Shown here one piece after another: positions 36,101 through 48,100 of a DNA stretch of 64,000 nt (within the stretch, counting starts at the first letter, position 1; the number at the start of each line of letters is the position of its first letter). Location of the stretch: the NCBI GenBank assembly GCA_012931725.1, contig CM022944.1, forward strand, positions 38,166,094 to 38,230,093, read 5' to 3'. Under the pieces are notes generated by a model. It was given only the letters and a program-made list of their open reading frames with translations, had not been told where the DNA came from and did no database searches. The position numbers and the translations under genes are program-made. The stretch is from Litsea cubeba. Taxonomy: Eukaryota; Streptophyta; Magnoliopsida; Laurales; Lauraceae.

Positions 36101-39100
36101 CTTTATGTTTAGTTTTTTCTTTTTCTTTTTTAGAAAAAAGTAGCAACTGACAAAATATCATAAATAAGAAAGTAAAATGTACAAACTTAAACTCATTTTA
36201 TGTCCGCCCTGTTTTTTTTCTCTCTTTTAATGAAAGTTACCATGAAAAAAATTTTAAATATTCTTTTTCCTTTTGCTTCATGTGTTTGTATTTTATTTAG
36301 TTAGAATAATTGAGTTTTCAATATGACATAATAGTTGTATTGATCTTGATTTATACCCCTATTGGAAAAATAATCACAAGTTGAATAATGTGATAACTAC
36401 TACTAAATATTGGTTCTCTTCTAATATTAATGATTACTAAAGATAATTCCATAAATGCAATTTAGTGGTAGGTCTTATAGATTGTTATCATAAAATTGTT
36501 GTTGTTCTGTACAATTTTCAGTTTCTTAATATACAACTTTTGTGAATTTTTTTATTATAAAAGGGCATTTCAAGGGCATGAATATATTTATTTATTATTG
36601 CTCTTACTCATGAGGTTTAAATTGAAAAACTTTGATCATTTTCTAACACATTTATTCCTTTCATCATTGCAAGCTTCTTGTTGTTCTTCTTCTTCTTTTC
36701 ATATATTTCAATGAAGCATCATACATTTCCTTAAAGGAAAAACGAGAATCTCATAGAAACTGCTTGTTATGCCAGCGTTACTACTAACTTTAGAATCAGT
36801 AAATGAAGTGATCGTTTTAGTTGTAAACAATTAAAATAAGTATTTAATGCTGAGCTACAACAAATTCAGTTTGTCTTTATTTGTTTCGAATTTTTTTTAC
36901 TTTGATCAGCACTCCCATCCTCTATACAGAACATAGCAAAAGAGTTGATCTTACATTCTTATGTATTTCTTAAGAGGAAGGTCCAATTCTTTTGCCGGAT
37001 TTGTATTTGTAGTTTTTTTGTTTTTTGGTATTTTTTCCCTATGGATATCTCTATTTGTGAGCTTCCATTTAACTGAACTTCTATGATTATTTTTTATTAT
37101 CCTACTCTTACTGGGTATAAATATAGCACTTTGTATCAAGCAAAAGAAGATGTTGACTCTTGGAGAGGTATTGCCTCTTTTTACCTGATAGTGGTCCGTC
37201 TTATAAAATAAAACAAAGCACATGTTAAATACTAATATTGATCAACAGGTGCTCTGCAAATCTTACCCGTCGGAATTCATATCATAGTTCCACCATTGTT
37301 GATCCCTGTCGCTTGAGGACAAGCCGGATTACTTCATTATTCTTGACGATCGGTGTGAGATGTTATTCTTCTTTGTAAGTTAAAACTAAAACCACCATCT
37401 CAGCTTTTTTATTCTGATATCCTTAGGTAGGATATAATTTTTTTTTCCTTAATAAAATCTAATTTTGTAGTGAACATATAATGTTCATGGTAATTGGTTA
37501 GTACAGTAAGCTCATCTGGTTCTTAGTTTTTATTTTTATTTTTTATAAAACTGCAGGTTATCAATTTGACTATGCTTTTGACTGGACTCCAACTTTAGCA
37601 GGTCAAGTCTACCAAGAAATTGATAAGTCGACCTGATAGGTTAAATAAAGTAAATTTAAGTTTCTTTGTACACATTCATGATAAGATATCTAGAAATATG
37701 TGATTTATATCCTCAAAAAGTTATATAAATTCCATACCGATGGTCTTTTGAGATCTCATTTTTCTCACTATATCATCGTTTTATTGTTTTTAAATGTATA
37801 GGAAAAAAGTAGTGTCAGCTGTATTTGGACATTGCACGAGCCTTGCAATTTACAATCACTCATTTTCTGTTGAAAGTTGATTTTTAAATGTATTTCAGCT
37901 TCTACTAAATTTTTTAAAAGCTTTATTTTTTAAAAATTTTCTTAGTAAAACTGTGTTCGGTGCATATGTATATATATGTCATGATGTTCTTGATATGATT
38001 GTATGATATACTTGCTATTGTATTTATACGGATATAAATGGGAAAATGAATGGTTATAAATAATTACTTCTTCCTTTTTCTTTTAATTTTTAATTATTTT
38101 CATTTTTATTAAAAAATAAAAAATCCTACGATTCGCGATTCGATTTAATTCCTAGGAATGAACGATTTGCAATACGATTCCGATTTGGAAAACTATGATC
38201 AAAACCGACAAATGAGCTGAAGAAACACACACCAGTGAATCCATTCTCTCCATTTTTTGCCAAACCCCATTCTAACCATCATTTATTGAAGGAAATCCCA
38301 ATCCACCATATCATGGGCCTTTTCAAAATCCAGCTTACAAATCAACCCAGGACGCTGGCGATTCCTTGAATCAACACACTCATGAGCTATTATTATCATA
38401 CTGTCAAGAATTTGACGTCCATCTACAAAAGCACCTTGGATTCTAAAATAATCTCGGGAAGTACTTTCCTTTAACGATTAGCAAAAACTTTTGCTAAGAT
38501 TTTGAAAAGGCAACCAATCAAACTCATGGGCCTAAAGTCTTTAATTGAAATAGTGCCATCGTTTTCAGGAACCAAAGCAATAAAGGTAGCACCCAACTCT
38601 CCTATTATAACTCCATTAACATGTGATTCATTGTAAAACACTTGAAGGTCTTCTTCTACCAAATCCCAAAAGTTTTTAAAAAAGGCTATCGGAAACCCAT
38701 CTGGCCCGTGAGCACGGTCCCCACTAGAGCAAAAAACAGCTTCCTTGATCTCTTCTTTAGAGAAATGAGATTCAAGAAAAGAAAACGACAAAGTCAAAAG
38801 TTAGCGAAAAGAAATCACATCCATCTTAGATCTAACTTGATTAACTCCTTTATATAACTGCCGGATGAAGTGAATAATTTCTCTCTATATCTTCCTTTTT
38901 CTCCCACACTCTTCCTTTAGCAAGAATAGAATTTATCTAATTCACACAACGACAGGCATTGGCAATAGCATGAAGAAATTTTGAGTTATGGTCACCCGCA
39001 TCCAAGCATTTATTCCTTGAGCATTGTTTCCATTTAATTTCTTATTCTAAAATCAGATTGCCAAATTGCTCTTGAAGAGACTTTCTTCTATCTTGATCCC

Positions 39101-42100
39101 CATCATCTAAATTTCCAGCTTCTACTTTTGCATTAATTCTTTGAATATCGACAAGCATCTAATTCTCCCTCTCCCTCAAATAACCAACAACTTCCTTTTC
39201 CCAAGCTTGCATTTTCCTTTTAAGATATTTCAACTTCTGAGCTAATTAGTAACCCAACCATCCCCTAACATCCTCTGCAGCCCACCAATCTTTTACGTTT
39301 TCTATGAATCCCTTTTCCTTATAAGATAACCCTCTCAAAATATGGTAAGATAATCCTCTCAATGTATTGTTCCTCAATCCTCTACATATAAAGTTTCCTC
39401 TATCATCTATCAAAACTATCATATCGTCTATCAAAACTTCTAATCCTCTTATATGTACATCACATAGATATATTGAGATTTGAGATGCACGTACCAGAAA
39501 CTTAGGACCAGACGACCAGTGGACCCAGGATTTTTGTTTGGGTGGGGCTAAACTTTTGCTTGACTTTGCTAACTTTTTTCACATTAATAATACCAAAAAA
39601 AAAATGGTATTGCATTTAAATAGACACACAACTTTTTTCCATGCTCATATCTCCTCCCCAATTGAAGAGGTCTTCCCACTATCTCTCCCAAATTTTGGTG
39701 ATCATTAAGTCATTATCATCAAAACTGCCTAAGAAAACAGTTTCTTTAATCCCAGGTGTCTGGATGCTCTGAAACGGTGATTTGGGTGAGCACCCAATAA
39801 CCCAATTTGGGTTCCCAAAGGGGTTCTATTTGGATCTAAGGGATTCCATTGCCTACACTTGCCTTAGCTATAAAAATAATTCCCTACAGTTGGTCATGGG
39901 CTCGTGGCAAAGAAGAAAAATTGCCACTTGAATGTAACTCAAGTTATCCAAACATATGAACCCCTAAGGTCTGATTTATGTATGAATTGAAGATTAAAGT
40001 GCGCCCAATGGTGATTTGGTCATCTTCGGACTTGTAAATATGTTCAGCTTTGGTGAGTTAGGGCTTAAGATTTGGATTAGGATTTGGAGATTTAGGGTTT
40101 GAAATTAGGATTTGGAGATTAAGAGTTTGGATTTAGGTATAGAATGATTAGGATTTTACTACATCTGAGGAGGGAGGGAGATTGCTTTATTTAGGATTAT
40201 TTGGTGAGAGAGAGACTAACTACAAGAGGACTGGCAACGAGAAGCTCGATCAGAGTGAAGAGGATCTCGGACTCTCAGTAAAAGGAAGATGTTGAAAGGG
40301 AACAATGTGAAAGGGATCCGTTACTCCCGGTGGAACGAAGATGTCAAAAGAAAAGAGGAGTGTTTTCACCAAAGTTTTGTAACGTGGGGCAATCACAAGG
40401 TTTAGAGGTGGGGCGACTGGTTATTAGATAAATATGGGACAAGTCCAGGCCCAATTGAATCTTGCCAATTTCAAAATTGGCATGGGGCTACCGCCCCACG
40501 TCATCTATGTGTAAGCCCGCCACTGCTTAGGACGGTATAAAGTGATGTACAAATCTGAAAATATTTCTACAATGAAAATGCAATTCAGTGGGCCCATCAC
40601 ACATAGCCAATCACATAATCATGTAATGACGTGGCAGGACATCCATCATTCAGTGGGCCCATCACATCATCTATTCACGCAAAAAACGAAACCATCCTAT
40701 TTCCAAAAGAAGCACATATCGGAAGCTCCTAATCCTATTATATAAAGAAGCTACGGGTAAATGATAATTTATTTGTATGGATCGACATTATATATACAAC
40801 TATCAAAAGGACTGATTAGTGATCTAAGATTCCAAGTCATTGATACTAGGGCATATGGTACACTATTTATTGGTGATTTATATCATAGATTATAAAAAAT
40901 TGGATCATACTCCAAGAGGACAAAGGTCCCATGTCATTCTAAAAGTGAACTCTGAAATAAATTTATGGGGCTCGACCAACATTGTAATCAATAGAACTTA
41001 ACAGTTTTTTTTTTCTCCTTTATTCCTAAAAGAATACATGGAAAATCAATTACTGCAATTTCTCTCAGTTTTTCATGCACGTTTACTGCACTCTCTCCTT
41101 TTTTGACTAAATTTTTATATATGCAATTTTAAGAATGAAAAATAATATATCTGAAAATCAAGAGAAAAATGTTTGCCTATTCACAAGCCATCATGTTTTC
41201 GTCAATTTCCTCAAGTTTTTGATATATGACATCTTTGTTCAATTTAAAATTATTTTCATTTTTTTTCTACATCTGAATAGATCTCTCCTTTTTAACACAA
41301 GTATTTATGAGAAATTATAAAAGTTTTGAATAATATAAGGATTTATATATATATTTGAAATTGGAATCAATTGATTTTGCTTCTTTATTACATATTGATT
41401 AAGAGATAAAATAGCAACTACTTTAACTTAACACATTTCTTTTCTCTCTCTTTTCTGCCTAAAAATTACATGGAAAATCAGAACACGTTTTTGTTTTACA
41501 AGTGGAAAATCAGAATATGTGAAAATTTATAAATTCAAGTTTCATTTTAATTTTTCATATATAGAATTTTAAGAATGATAAATAAAATATTTGTTTATTT
41601 TAAATTTATTTTCTTCCAAATAATATCTCAAAGATAACCCCAAAGTTGAAAATATTTTTATTTTTTAGCGTGAGCTTAGTATGGGCAAGCTCTGGTAGTT
41701 GAAAAGTGAACGAGATGGTTTTTAACAGTAACTAATAAATAAATTTAACTAGTTTTAGTACACATCCATCTCAATATTCTTGTAAAGTCTCAGTACTGTG
41801 AAAATTTGGAGGACCAGATTTTTTGAAGCAGGGGAGAATGTAAGGACCCAAACCCAAAAATAAGGGTTTCCTTGAATTTCAGTCCAAAATTGATAAATTA
41901 TCCAAAATTGATAAATTAGGGCAGATTGGATTCATTCCGTGCATTTTTTTTGTTAATATATTGGAAAATCTCAATAAATACAATAATGCCATTAAGTGAC
42001 TGCAATAACTGGGCCAGATCAGGCCCAGCTTTGTCCGACCCGTAGGGTTTTGGGATGGGTTGGATTTCATTAGTTATTTATAACCTGATTTCAACCCATT

Positions 42101-45100
42101 GGTACTCTTTAGTTGTTATTGAGTTGTTAGAACGATACCTCCTTGAGAGAGGATACCGTTCGGGTACCCAGGGAGATTTCCCAAAGGATAGAGATCTCAC
42201 TTTATCCCAAAGTTACAAAACCTTTATTTGCCTTCTGCGTTGATTTCATACTTTCTCATTTTGAGTTTTAGAGGAAGGGAGAGGAAAGGGTGCAGAAGGA
42301 TTGATCTTGGGAAGCAACAAAGAAGAATCTCAGGGAGGCAGAAGCCGGAAGATCTAGTGGATGCAATACTCGAGGCCTCATATCGATCGAGCCACAGTTT
42401 TCTATACGAGGAGGCGAGTAATATTTTCAAGTACACAGAGAAATATAGATTCATAGGGTTTATTGTGTATTTTCGTTGATCATAATTATAATCCAAAAAG
42501 AGATTAAGGGAATGAAAATCTGATTACTGAGGGATCTAGAACTTTTCATTCCCTGTATGAAGATCCGGGGTTTGACCAAGATTTGTGATCTCCATATCAA
42601 AATAGTAATAGATTATGATTATTTTGTCTGTTGGATATGATAATTGGATTATTATTATTATTATTATTGTGGAGGAAGCCATCGGATGAAACCCAAAGCA
42701 GTGGCCTGGTTTCAAACCAAATCGACAGACACATGATCTGATGATTTGGGTAGTATGGTCATGTGGCTCACCTAATCATGGATCACTTCCACTTACAGAG
42801 ATCTGAAAGCCAACCCTTGGGCGACCACAGAGGAGGTGGACCCATTTAGAACTGGGCCCCATCTGGCCTTCGATTGAAAATTAAAAATTGCATCGTCATT
42901 TTGGGGATTTTGGGGTTTTTGGTGGATGGAGTTGTGGGACCCACTGGCCCACCTGATCAAGGATCAGGGCCAGTCATCTAGTCAGTCCCTGATGGGCGAC
43001 CAAGGTGGGCCAGGTCTCATGCAAGTTAAACCATGGAGGGCCCACCATCTGAACTTTCCCTGTTCTGGTATGAAGACCTGCTAATGGCTGCCGGGAACGG
43101 GTTTGTTTACAGTCTAGGATTGTTGAAGACTACTTTATGTGATATGGGATAATGGAATGAGAAGATCCATGTGGCTGTGGAATCATTGAAACAAGTGTAG
43201 AATGATGAATTAACAGAGAAGAAGAACAGTTGCAGGCAACAGTGTTCTACTGAATAATGTTTAAGGATCACGTGGGCCAACCGGTTGATCTGATGAGAGA
43301 TCAGAACCAGCCATCTGCTTGGTCCCTGATGGGCGACCAGGATGACCCTGGACATAGGTAGAATTGGCCACTAGGGACCCACAGTTTCTTTCCTCCAAAG
43401 TGTTGGGCGTGAGACCCATTTTATAAAAGTGGCAATATTGTGCAAAGTCACCCCATTTTCTTTTAGATGCTGTGTTGATAATTTCCATTTAAACCCTATG
43501 TTATTTCAGAATTTATAAACTGATCATTATCACTACAGACTCTGTTATGGGCTTGTAATTCTAGTATGGACCCTAATTGAATTATATAACTTAAAAGTTG
43601 TCTATTACAGGCATATGTTTAGTGAACCTGAATCATGTTACAAGGTTATGAAATAAATATCCCAGTCAATGGGACAATTCTTTAACTGACAGAAATTCCT
43701 TATATATGATTGGACTTGCAATAAGAACTTAGAATTTAAAGATATAAGAGTAGTGCCACATAGACGGGTACTAAATTTTGAATTGGAGTGGGGCGTATAT
43801 GAACCCGATAATGTGGAACTAATCCTATATCAAAATAATTAGTGTGTATAACTTTATAATAGTTTTACTGTATGCATTACAAACATAAAACGAACTGAGG
43901 ATCATTTCCTAGTGTAATTAGAACATTTTAATATAAACATTTCACAAGACAGTGATACCGTATTTGAAACATCAGTAAAGACATCGACTCCAAATATTGG
44001 TTTGATTAGTGAACCCCTTGTGGGCACGGAGGGATAAGGTGGACAGGGATTGAATCAGTGATTATTGAACCAATCTCCTATGGGAGAGTTTTTTTATAGA
44101 AAAGACTTCTTTGGAAGGGATTGAAAACATGAGTTCTATTGTATTATAAGGACCCATAATTGGGAATATTGAACTTACCAATGCCAAGGTTTGAATATGA
44201 AATCTCATTAATTAAATAAGAAATTCCTTTGGAATATGTTCTCTTTTCATGAGTTCTTATTATTGTTTCTATTTATTTGAATCATTGTTATTAGTGACTC
44301 GTGTAATTAGAATATTGCTCACCAGTTTTCTGATAAGTGGTTTACCCCACTTCAGGTGCGGGTCACTTGGGGAAGCTTGGCAACGATGGAGATCAGTCAT
44401 TGGATTTCAATTTGCGTGGCTGATGAGAGAGCGTCACAATCGTATTGAACAATAAAATTAGAACTTTAGAGATGGATTACTCCTTTAAACAATGTTGAAC
44501 TTTGTTCTTTATAATTAGGATTTCTGTTTGGGACTTGTTGTTACTTTCCAACTATTTAATTGATCTCTTAAATAAATCTTAGGCATTGCTCAATTCTTTA
44601 TGATAATTTGATTTATGTGGTGATCTTGACTTGCTTAAAGTAATGTTCCGGAATCTGATGAGCTCCAGGTTTCGGGGCGTTACAGTGACTAAACCAGGCT
44701 TTTGTTGGTATTTTACTTATAACTTAGATTATGTTAGTTTTTTTGGCCCTTTCTTTTAGACAAGCTTATCAAAAGCGCCGCCACCATTTGATCATGATTC
44801 AGTTTCCTGCATGAGGGCCTAGGGGCAAATTTATAATTTTGGCCTAATACAAAGGTAAAATTATAATTTCCTAAAATTGTGTAATTTTAATAGGAGAGAT
44901 GCAGTTAATTAATTAGAAATTAGTTCAGAGAATTAATGTGATTTAATTGGATTTGTATGCACGTGTAGGCCACTAGTAAGTAAATAAGTTGGTTTCATGC
45001 TTATAACATGCCATGTATTGCATATTTTTATGTAATAATTAGAATGTGTAGGTCCCACTTGGAATGTCTTTGTGGAGTGTCTCCAGCTACATTATCATAT

Positions 45101-48100
45101 GAGCTACATCTCTTCGCACATCCCCTCTAAAATTATATTTCATATATTTTTGTCTTTGTAAACTTATTTTAAAGCCCTTCGATTCTAAAGCCTCCCACCA
45201 CCTCTCAATTTTCGCGTCCACACCATCTCTCGATTAATCCACCAATACTATATCATATACAAAAAGGCATACACCAAAGTACCTCCTCTTGAATACAAGC
45301 AATTAACTCATCATCCATAATTTGTGCAAAAAAGATAAGGGCTTAAAGCTCACCCTTAATGCAAACCTATGGCCATTGGAAATTCATTTGTCTCTCCATA
45401 AGTAGTTCATACACAAGTTAGGCCTCCCTCGTACAAGTCTTTAATAATGTCAAATATAACCTCTTGAAACACTCCTTTTATCTAATACCCACCAAATCAA
45501 ATCTCAAAGTACCCTATCATAGGCTTTCTCTAGAACGATGAAGACTCATATAAAGATTTTTCCTCTTCTCTTAGTGTTTTTCATTACTTGTCTAAGTGAG
45601 AAGACAGTTTCTATGGTTGACCTCCCTAGCAATATTATATACACACACACACACACTTACCATGTGAGGTAACACGTGCGGCCCACCTATGCACTGATCC
45701 AAATGGACCATCCACCCCCCCCCCCCCCCCCTCCTCTCTATGTCACCAGATCTTATGGGTTTGCAAAGATCCGTTGGGACTAAATTGTTGGATCAAGGGT
45801 CAAAAAAATTTGATATAAAGTAGTAAAACTTTAGAAGACAAAACCTAGTCAATCAAAATTGTGGAGGGACCTGTTGTCTATTAGGGATTCTTTTGATTCC
45901 ATGGTGCGTTGCAAAGTAGGGACAGGACAATCTCAAAGTTTGGATGGATAACTAGGTGGGGGATTAGAAGAAATCTTGATGAAGGGGAGATCCAAGACTT
46001 TGTAGCTCTACTTACTCTATTGAGTAGTGTCTTCATTGCGGATGGTCAAAAGGATAAGAGAGTCTGGACATGTACAATTGATGGATCTTTCTCTGTAGCT
46101 TCATTTTTCTTGGCCTTAAGAGGCGGTGCTGCTTCAGGCTTATCAGAGTTTCCGTTCGAGGAGGTATGGAAGTCTAAAGCTCCTCCCGGGGTAGGGGCCT
46201 TCGCTTGGCTGGTCATTTCGAATGCTGTCCTCACTATGGACAATCTTCGTAGGCGCAACATTATTATTGTTAACTACTATCCTATGTGCTTGAGGGATGC
46301 TGAATCAGTAGACCACCTGTTTTTGCATTGCGAGGTGGCTAGCTTTTTATGGAGCTCGGCCCTGTCATGGTTCGATTGTTGCTGGGTTCCGCTGGATTCT
46401 CTGAAGGCTTCCTTTCAGGCTTGGCCTATGGGAGTTGGCTTTGCTAGAGGCAAGATAATGTGGAAACATCTTTTCTGGCTGTCATTTGGACCCTTTGGAA
46501 AGAAAGAAACTCAAGGTGTTTTAAAGGGGTTTCCTCCTCCAAAGAAACCATGGCTTTCAAGATTAAATACCCCGTCGCTTCTTGGGTCTCTGTCCTTCCT
46601 AATTTTCGAGAATACTCTACATGATATCAGTTAAGTGTCGGAAAGAGGTGGCGTTCACACATCCCATTCTTCCTCGAGTCTGCCATACCTAGAAGCCTCC
46701 CCCGCTGGGTACCTTAAAGCTTAATTTCGAAGGGAGTTCTATTGGTAACCCGGGCCAATCAGGTATTCGAGGTGTTTTCAGAGATAGTGTTGGAGTTAAG
46801 CTTATCTCTTTTTGGGGTCCTTCAGGTTTTTAAACAGTAAATGAGGTTGAGATGATTGCCCTTCAAACAAGTCTTCGAGAAGCTGACAGGATGGGTTTTA
46901 GAAAATTCATTGTGGAAGGGGACTCTTTATGTGCCATAAGATGGGCCTCTGGTTCTTCTAATCCGCCCTGGCGCCCAGCAGATTTGTGTGACGAGGTGAC
47001 GGTATTGGTCTCCAAGCTTGAAGTTTCCTTTAATCACATTAAGCGGTCTGCAAACAGTGTGGCTGATGCTCTAGCAAAATTGGTTGTCGGGAGCGAAAAT
47101 CTTGTAAAGGATAATTGTATTTCGCTTGCTGAGTAAGCAGCGGCTTTGGGATTTGGCTTTCTTTTTCCTTATGCTTCCCCTTCTTGCTTCTCAGTATGTC
47201 TCCTATTTTGTTTTGCTTCTAATAAATTTGCATTACCATTCAAAAAAAAATAGTAGTAAAGCTTGTGGCCAATCAAGGGGTTAGGGGCATCGGATTGACT
47301 TGAGATTTTATATCTAGGGCGGTCACACATGCATTCCCACACCAGTTCCATTGATTTGTGGGGGCCCTGATGAACCCCAGCAAAATCCACTTCACACGGT
47401 ATTGTGTGAGGTGGTGCATAAGAAAAAGAAAACTGATACAAATATGCGTGTGTATAGGGAAACGCTTGTGAGGATGTCTCCCATGAGAGACATGCACCCC
47501 AAAAAAAAAAATGTAACACAAGAACAGGTGGTCTACTGATTCAGCATCCCTCAAGCACATAGGATAGTAGTTAACAATAATAATGTTGCGCCAGCGAAGA
47601 TTGTCCATAGTGAGGACAGCATTCGAAATGACCAGCCAAGCGAAGGCCCCTACCCTGGGAGGAGCTTTAGACTTCCATACCTCCTCGAACGGAAACTCTG
47701 ATAAGCCTGAAGCAGCACCGCCTCTTAAGGCCAAGAAAAATGAAGCTACAGAGAAAGATCCATCAATTGTACATGTCCAGACTCTCTTATCCTTTTGACC
47801 ATCTGCAATGAAGACACTACTCAATACAGTAAGTAGAGCTGCAAAGTCTACCCCCCCGCCGTTTGACTAACACAAGAAAAAAAAAAACACTCACTACCCC
47901 CCATGAATTGGCAGTAGCTCAAGTTTGACACACATCCAATTGTTACTCACTGTCAAATTGAAATCCTAAAAAAATGATTCCTTCTAAAACCATTAAACTC
48001 GAAGGCCATGGATCAAGGGGTTAGGATGATCTATTGGAGTTGATATGTTTGCACACTAGGTATCACTGAGATCTTTCCATCCCCTACCTCCCCATGACTG

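Larger units (their letters stand above)
33835..38206 (+). mobile_element. MITE-like element, copy 2, with a 3.6-kb insertion
   Basis: The left end agtaatcagaatcctacgatt and right end tacgattccgatttggaaaa frame 33835-34384 and 37961-38206, collinear with copy 1. The insertion point interrupts the LINE reading frame exactly between SVLI and MDGFPKGYF, which fixes both borders to within a few bases. The subterminal regions are rich in tacgattcg / cgaatcc words in both orientations. No protein is encoded. I could not identify a clean target duplication. Confidence 0.8.
31721..39240 (-). mobile_element. L1-like LINE, 5'-truncated, split by nested insertions
   Basis: The 3' end is on the left (T run at about 31722-31729, the A tail on the minus strand). 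The minus strand reads, from the right: a charged region with VGYLRERENQMLVDIQRINA at about 39180; RT blocks EEIKEAVFCSSGDRAHGPDG (about 38750-38690, with FPIAFFKNFWDLV after it) and IKDFRPMSLIGCLFKILAKV (about 38535-38475); and KKWREWIHWCVSSAHLSVLI up to 38207. There it is cut by a MITE-like element (33835-38206). It resumes at 33834 with MDGFPKGYF and SPRGLRQGDPL, continues through a zf-RVT region, and ends with an RNase H domain (LKLNFDGCF, about 32230). Many stops and frameshifts are present. It is in intron 2 of the capping enzyme, same strand. Confidence 0.88.
45834..47255 (+). mobile_element. L1-like LINE, 5'-truncated, plus orientation
   Basis: The 3' portion of a LINE ends in an A tail at about 47243-47251. 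The approximate 13-bp duplication agtagtaaa(a/g)ctt flanks it (about 45821-45833 and 47252-47265, one mismatch). It codes for the zf-RVT region and the RNase H domain. It is antisense to the host gene in intron 2. Confidence 0.8.

Noticed and set aside
47169..47519. 116-codon minus-strand open frame
   Set aside because: It reads antisense through a LINE tail and an inverted LINE copy; no independent domain.
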